Origin: SCUN01 sp964343975
GTDB taxonomy: Bacteria > Acidobacteriota > Vicinamibacteria > Vicinamibacterales > SCN-69-37
DNA length: 49,645 bases
Assembly (NCBI GenBank): GCA_964343975.1
Contig: CAYFLU010000005.1
Span: forward strand, 1 to 49,645
Reading direction: 5' to 3'
The notes below the pieces were generated by a model. That model was given only the letters and a program-made list of their open reading frames with translations. It ran no database searches and was not told where the DNA came from. Shown here one piece after another: positions 49,388 through 49,645 of this stretch. Within the stretch, counting starts at the first letter, position 1; each line of letters begins with the position of its first letter. Position numbers and translations under genes: made by a program.

Positions 49388-49645
49388 ATGGCTCACCGGA
49401 TCGCAGTCATCGCCGGCGACGGCATCGGCCTCGAAGTGATTCCGGCCGGCATCGACGTCATCACGCGCGCCGCGAGCGCCACCGGCGCGTCGCTCGAGTT
49501 CACGCACTTCGAATGGGGCTCGGAGTACTACCTCCGCACGGGCAAGATGATGCCCGCCGACGCGCTCGACATTCTCAAAGGGTTCGACGCGATCTACCTG
49601 GGCGCCGTCGGCGGGCATCATCTTGCCCGTGCGGAGGTAGTACTC
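49388..49645 (+). CDS. Isocitrate/isopropylmalate/tartrate dehydrogenase family, 5' fragment, probably chimeric at the edge
   Basis: The ATG at 49388, four bases after the SDR stop, opens a frame that runs to the window end (86 codons). MAHRIAVIAGDGIGLEVIPAG and FDAIYLGAVG are the N-terminal signatures of the beta-decarboxylating dehydrogenases. FEWGSEYYLRTGKMMP resembles tartrate/D-malate dehydrogenase. From about base 49611 the sequence is the exact reverse complement of 49523-49557, so the last codons (HHLARAEVVL) are not homologous to the family and should not be trusted. The gene identity up to GAVG is sound; the exact substrate is not known. Confidence 0.8.
   Translation, partial: MAHRIAVIAGDGIGLEVIPAGIDVITRAASATGASLEFTHFEWGSEYYLRTGKMMPADALDILKGFDAIYLGAVGGHHLARAEVVL
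49523..49645. repeat. 35-bp perfect inverted repeat at the window end
   Basis: Bases 49611-49645 are the exact reverse complement of 49523-49557, with 53 bases between. Both copies lie in the coding frame of the last gene, and the second one breaks family similarity. A fold-back assembly or amplification artefact is the simplest reading. Confidence 0.85.

Overview
The window is a high-GC (clearly GC-rich by eye, not counted), densely coded bacterial chromosome segment. Several features together suggest an Acidobacteriota genome, most likely of the Vicinamibacteria type. These are an Oar-like TonB-dependent receptor with an N-terminal carboxypeptidase-regulatory domain, a secreted protein built from Asp-box (BNR/sortilin) repeats, an exported S9 peptidase with Gly/Ala/Arg-rich inserts, many exported or scavenging peptidases, and intergenic repeats of the type ACGGAGGCACGGAGA. 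The taxonomic placement is inference; no rRNA or tRNA gene was seen.

Layout. 1-6.9 kb: a partial methyltransferase-like gene, the Asp-box repeat protein, an ALDH7-type aldehyde dehydrogenase, a PAP2 phosphatase, a DUF2177 membrane protein and dUTPase. 6.9-14.3 kb: an exported S9 peptidase, a P1 (DmpA-type) peptidase closely followed by a B12-binding radical SAM protein, and a glycosylasparaginase. 14.3-14.7 kb: an array of about 47-bp repeats with an inverted half. 14.7-21.2 kb: a threonine-dehydratase-like PLP enzyme, alpha-glucan phosphorylase, a small Cys-rich protein, an M24 peptidase and a Do-like HtrA protease. 21.3-28.5 kb: a MurU-like nucleotidyltransferase, two large sensor kinases and an AmgK-like sugar kinase. 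This looks like a cell-wall recycling pair with two signalling genes between its members. 28.5-31.4 kb: asnS, a fold-back repeat and rimO. 31.4-38.8 kb: the classical rimP-nusA-infB-rbfA-nrnA-truB translation/RNA operon. It starts with a rimP leader hairpin, has an internal terminator-like hairpin before rbfA, and ends at a 16-bp-stem terminator. 38.8-42.8 kb, minus strand: a P1 peptidase, an M20 peptidase and a sodium:solute symporter, probably for peptide or amino-acid scavenging. 42.8-49.6 kb: a catabolic locus with a TonB receptor, a CoA-acylating methylmalonate-semialdehyde-type dehydrogenase, a MerR+XRE+cupin regulator, an SDR and the start of an isocitrate/tartrate-type dehydrogenase.

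Two regulatory observations stand out. First, the TonB receptor and the semialdehyde dehydrogenase have nearly the same promoter (TTGACA, 17-bp spacer, TA-G--). A 14-bp block is identical in both, and the second copy overlaps the divergent promoter of the MerR-XRE-cupin gene. This describes a small regulon whose regulator and operator can both be read from the sequence. Second, many genes carry a TAnnnT -10 box ending 6-8 bases before the start codon, which implies leaderless transcripts.

The last 35 bases of the window are an exact reverse complement of bases 49523-49557. The final gene is therefore probably chimeric at the right edge, as in a contig-end fold-back. I found no CRISPR array, prophage, insertion sequence or tRNA gene. 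No defence system is visible, and the long antisense ORFs are high-GC shadows.
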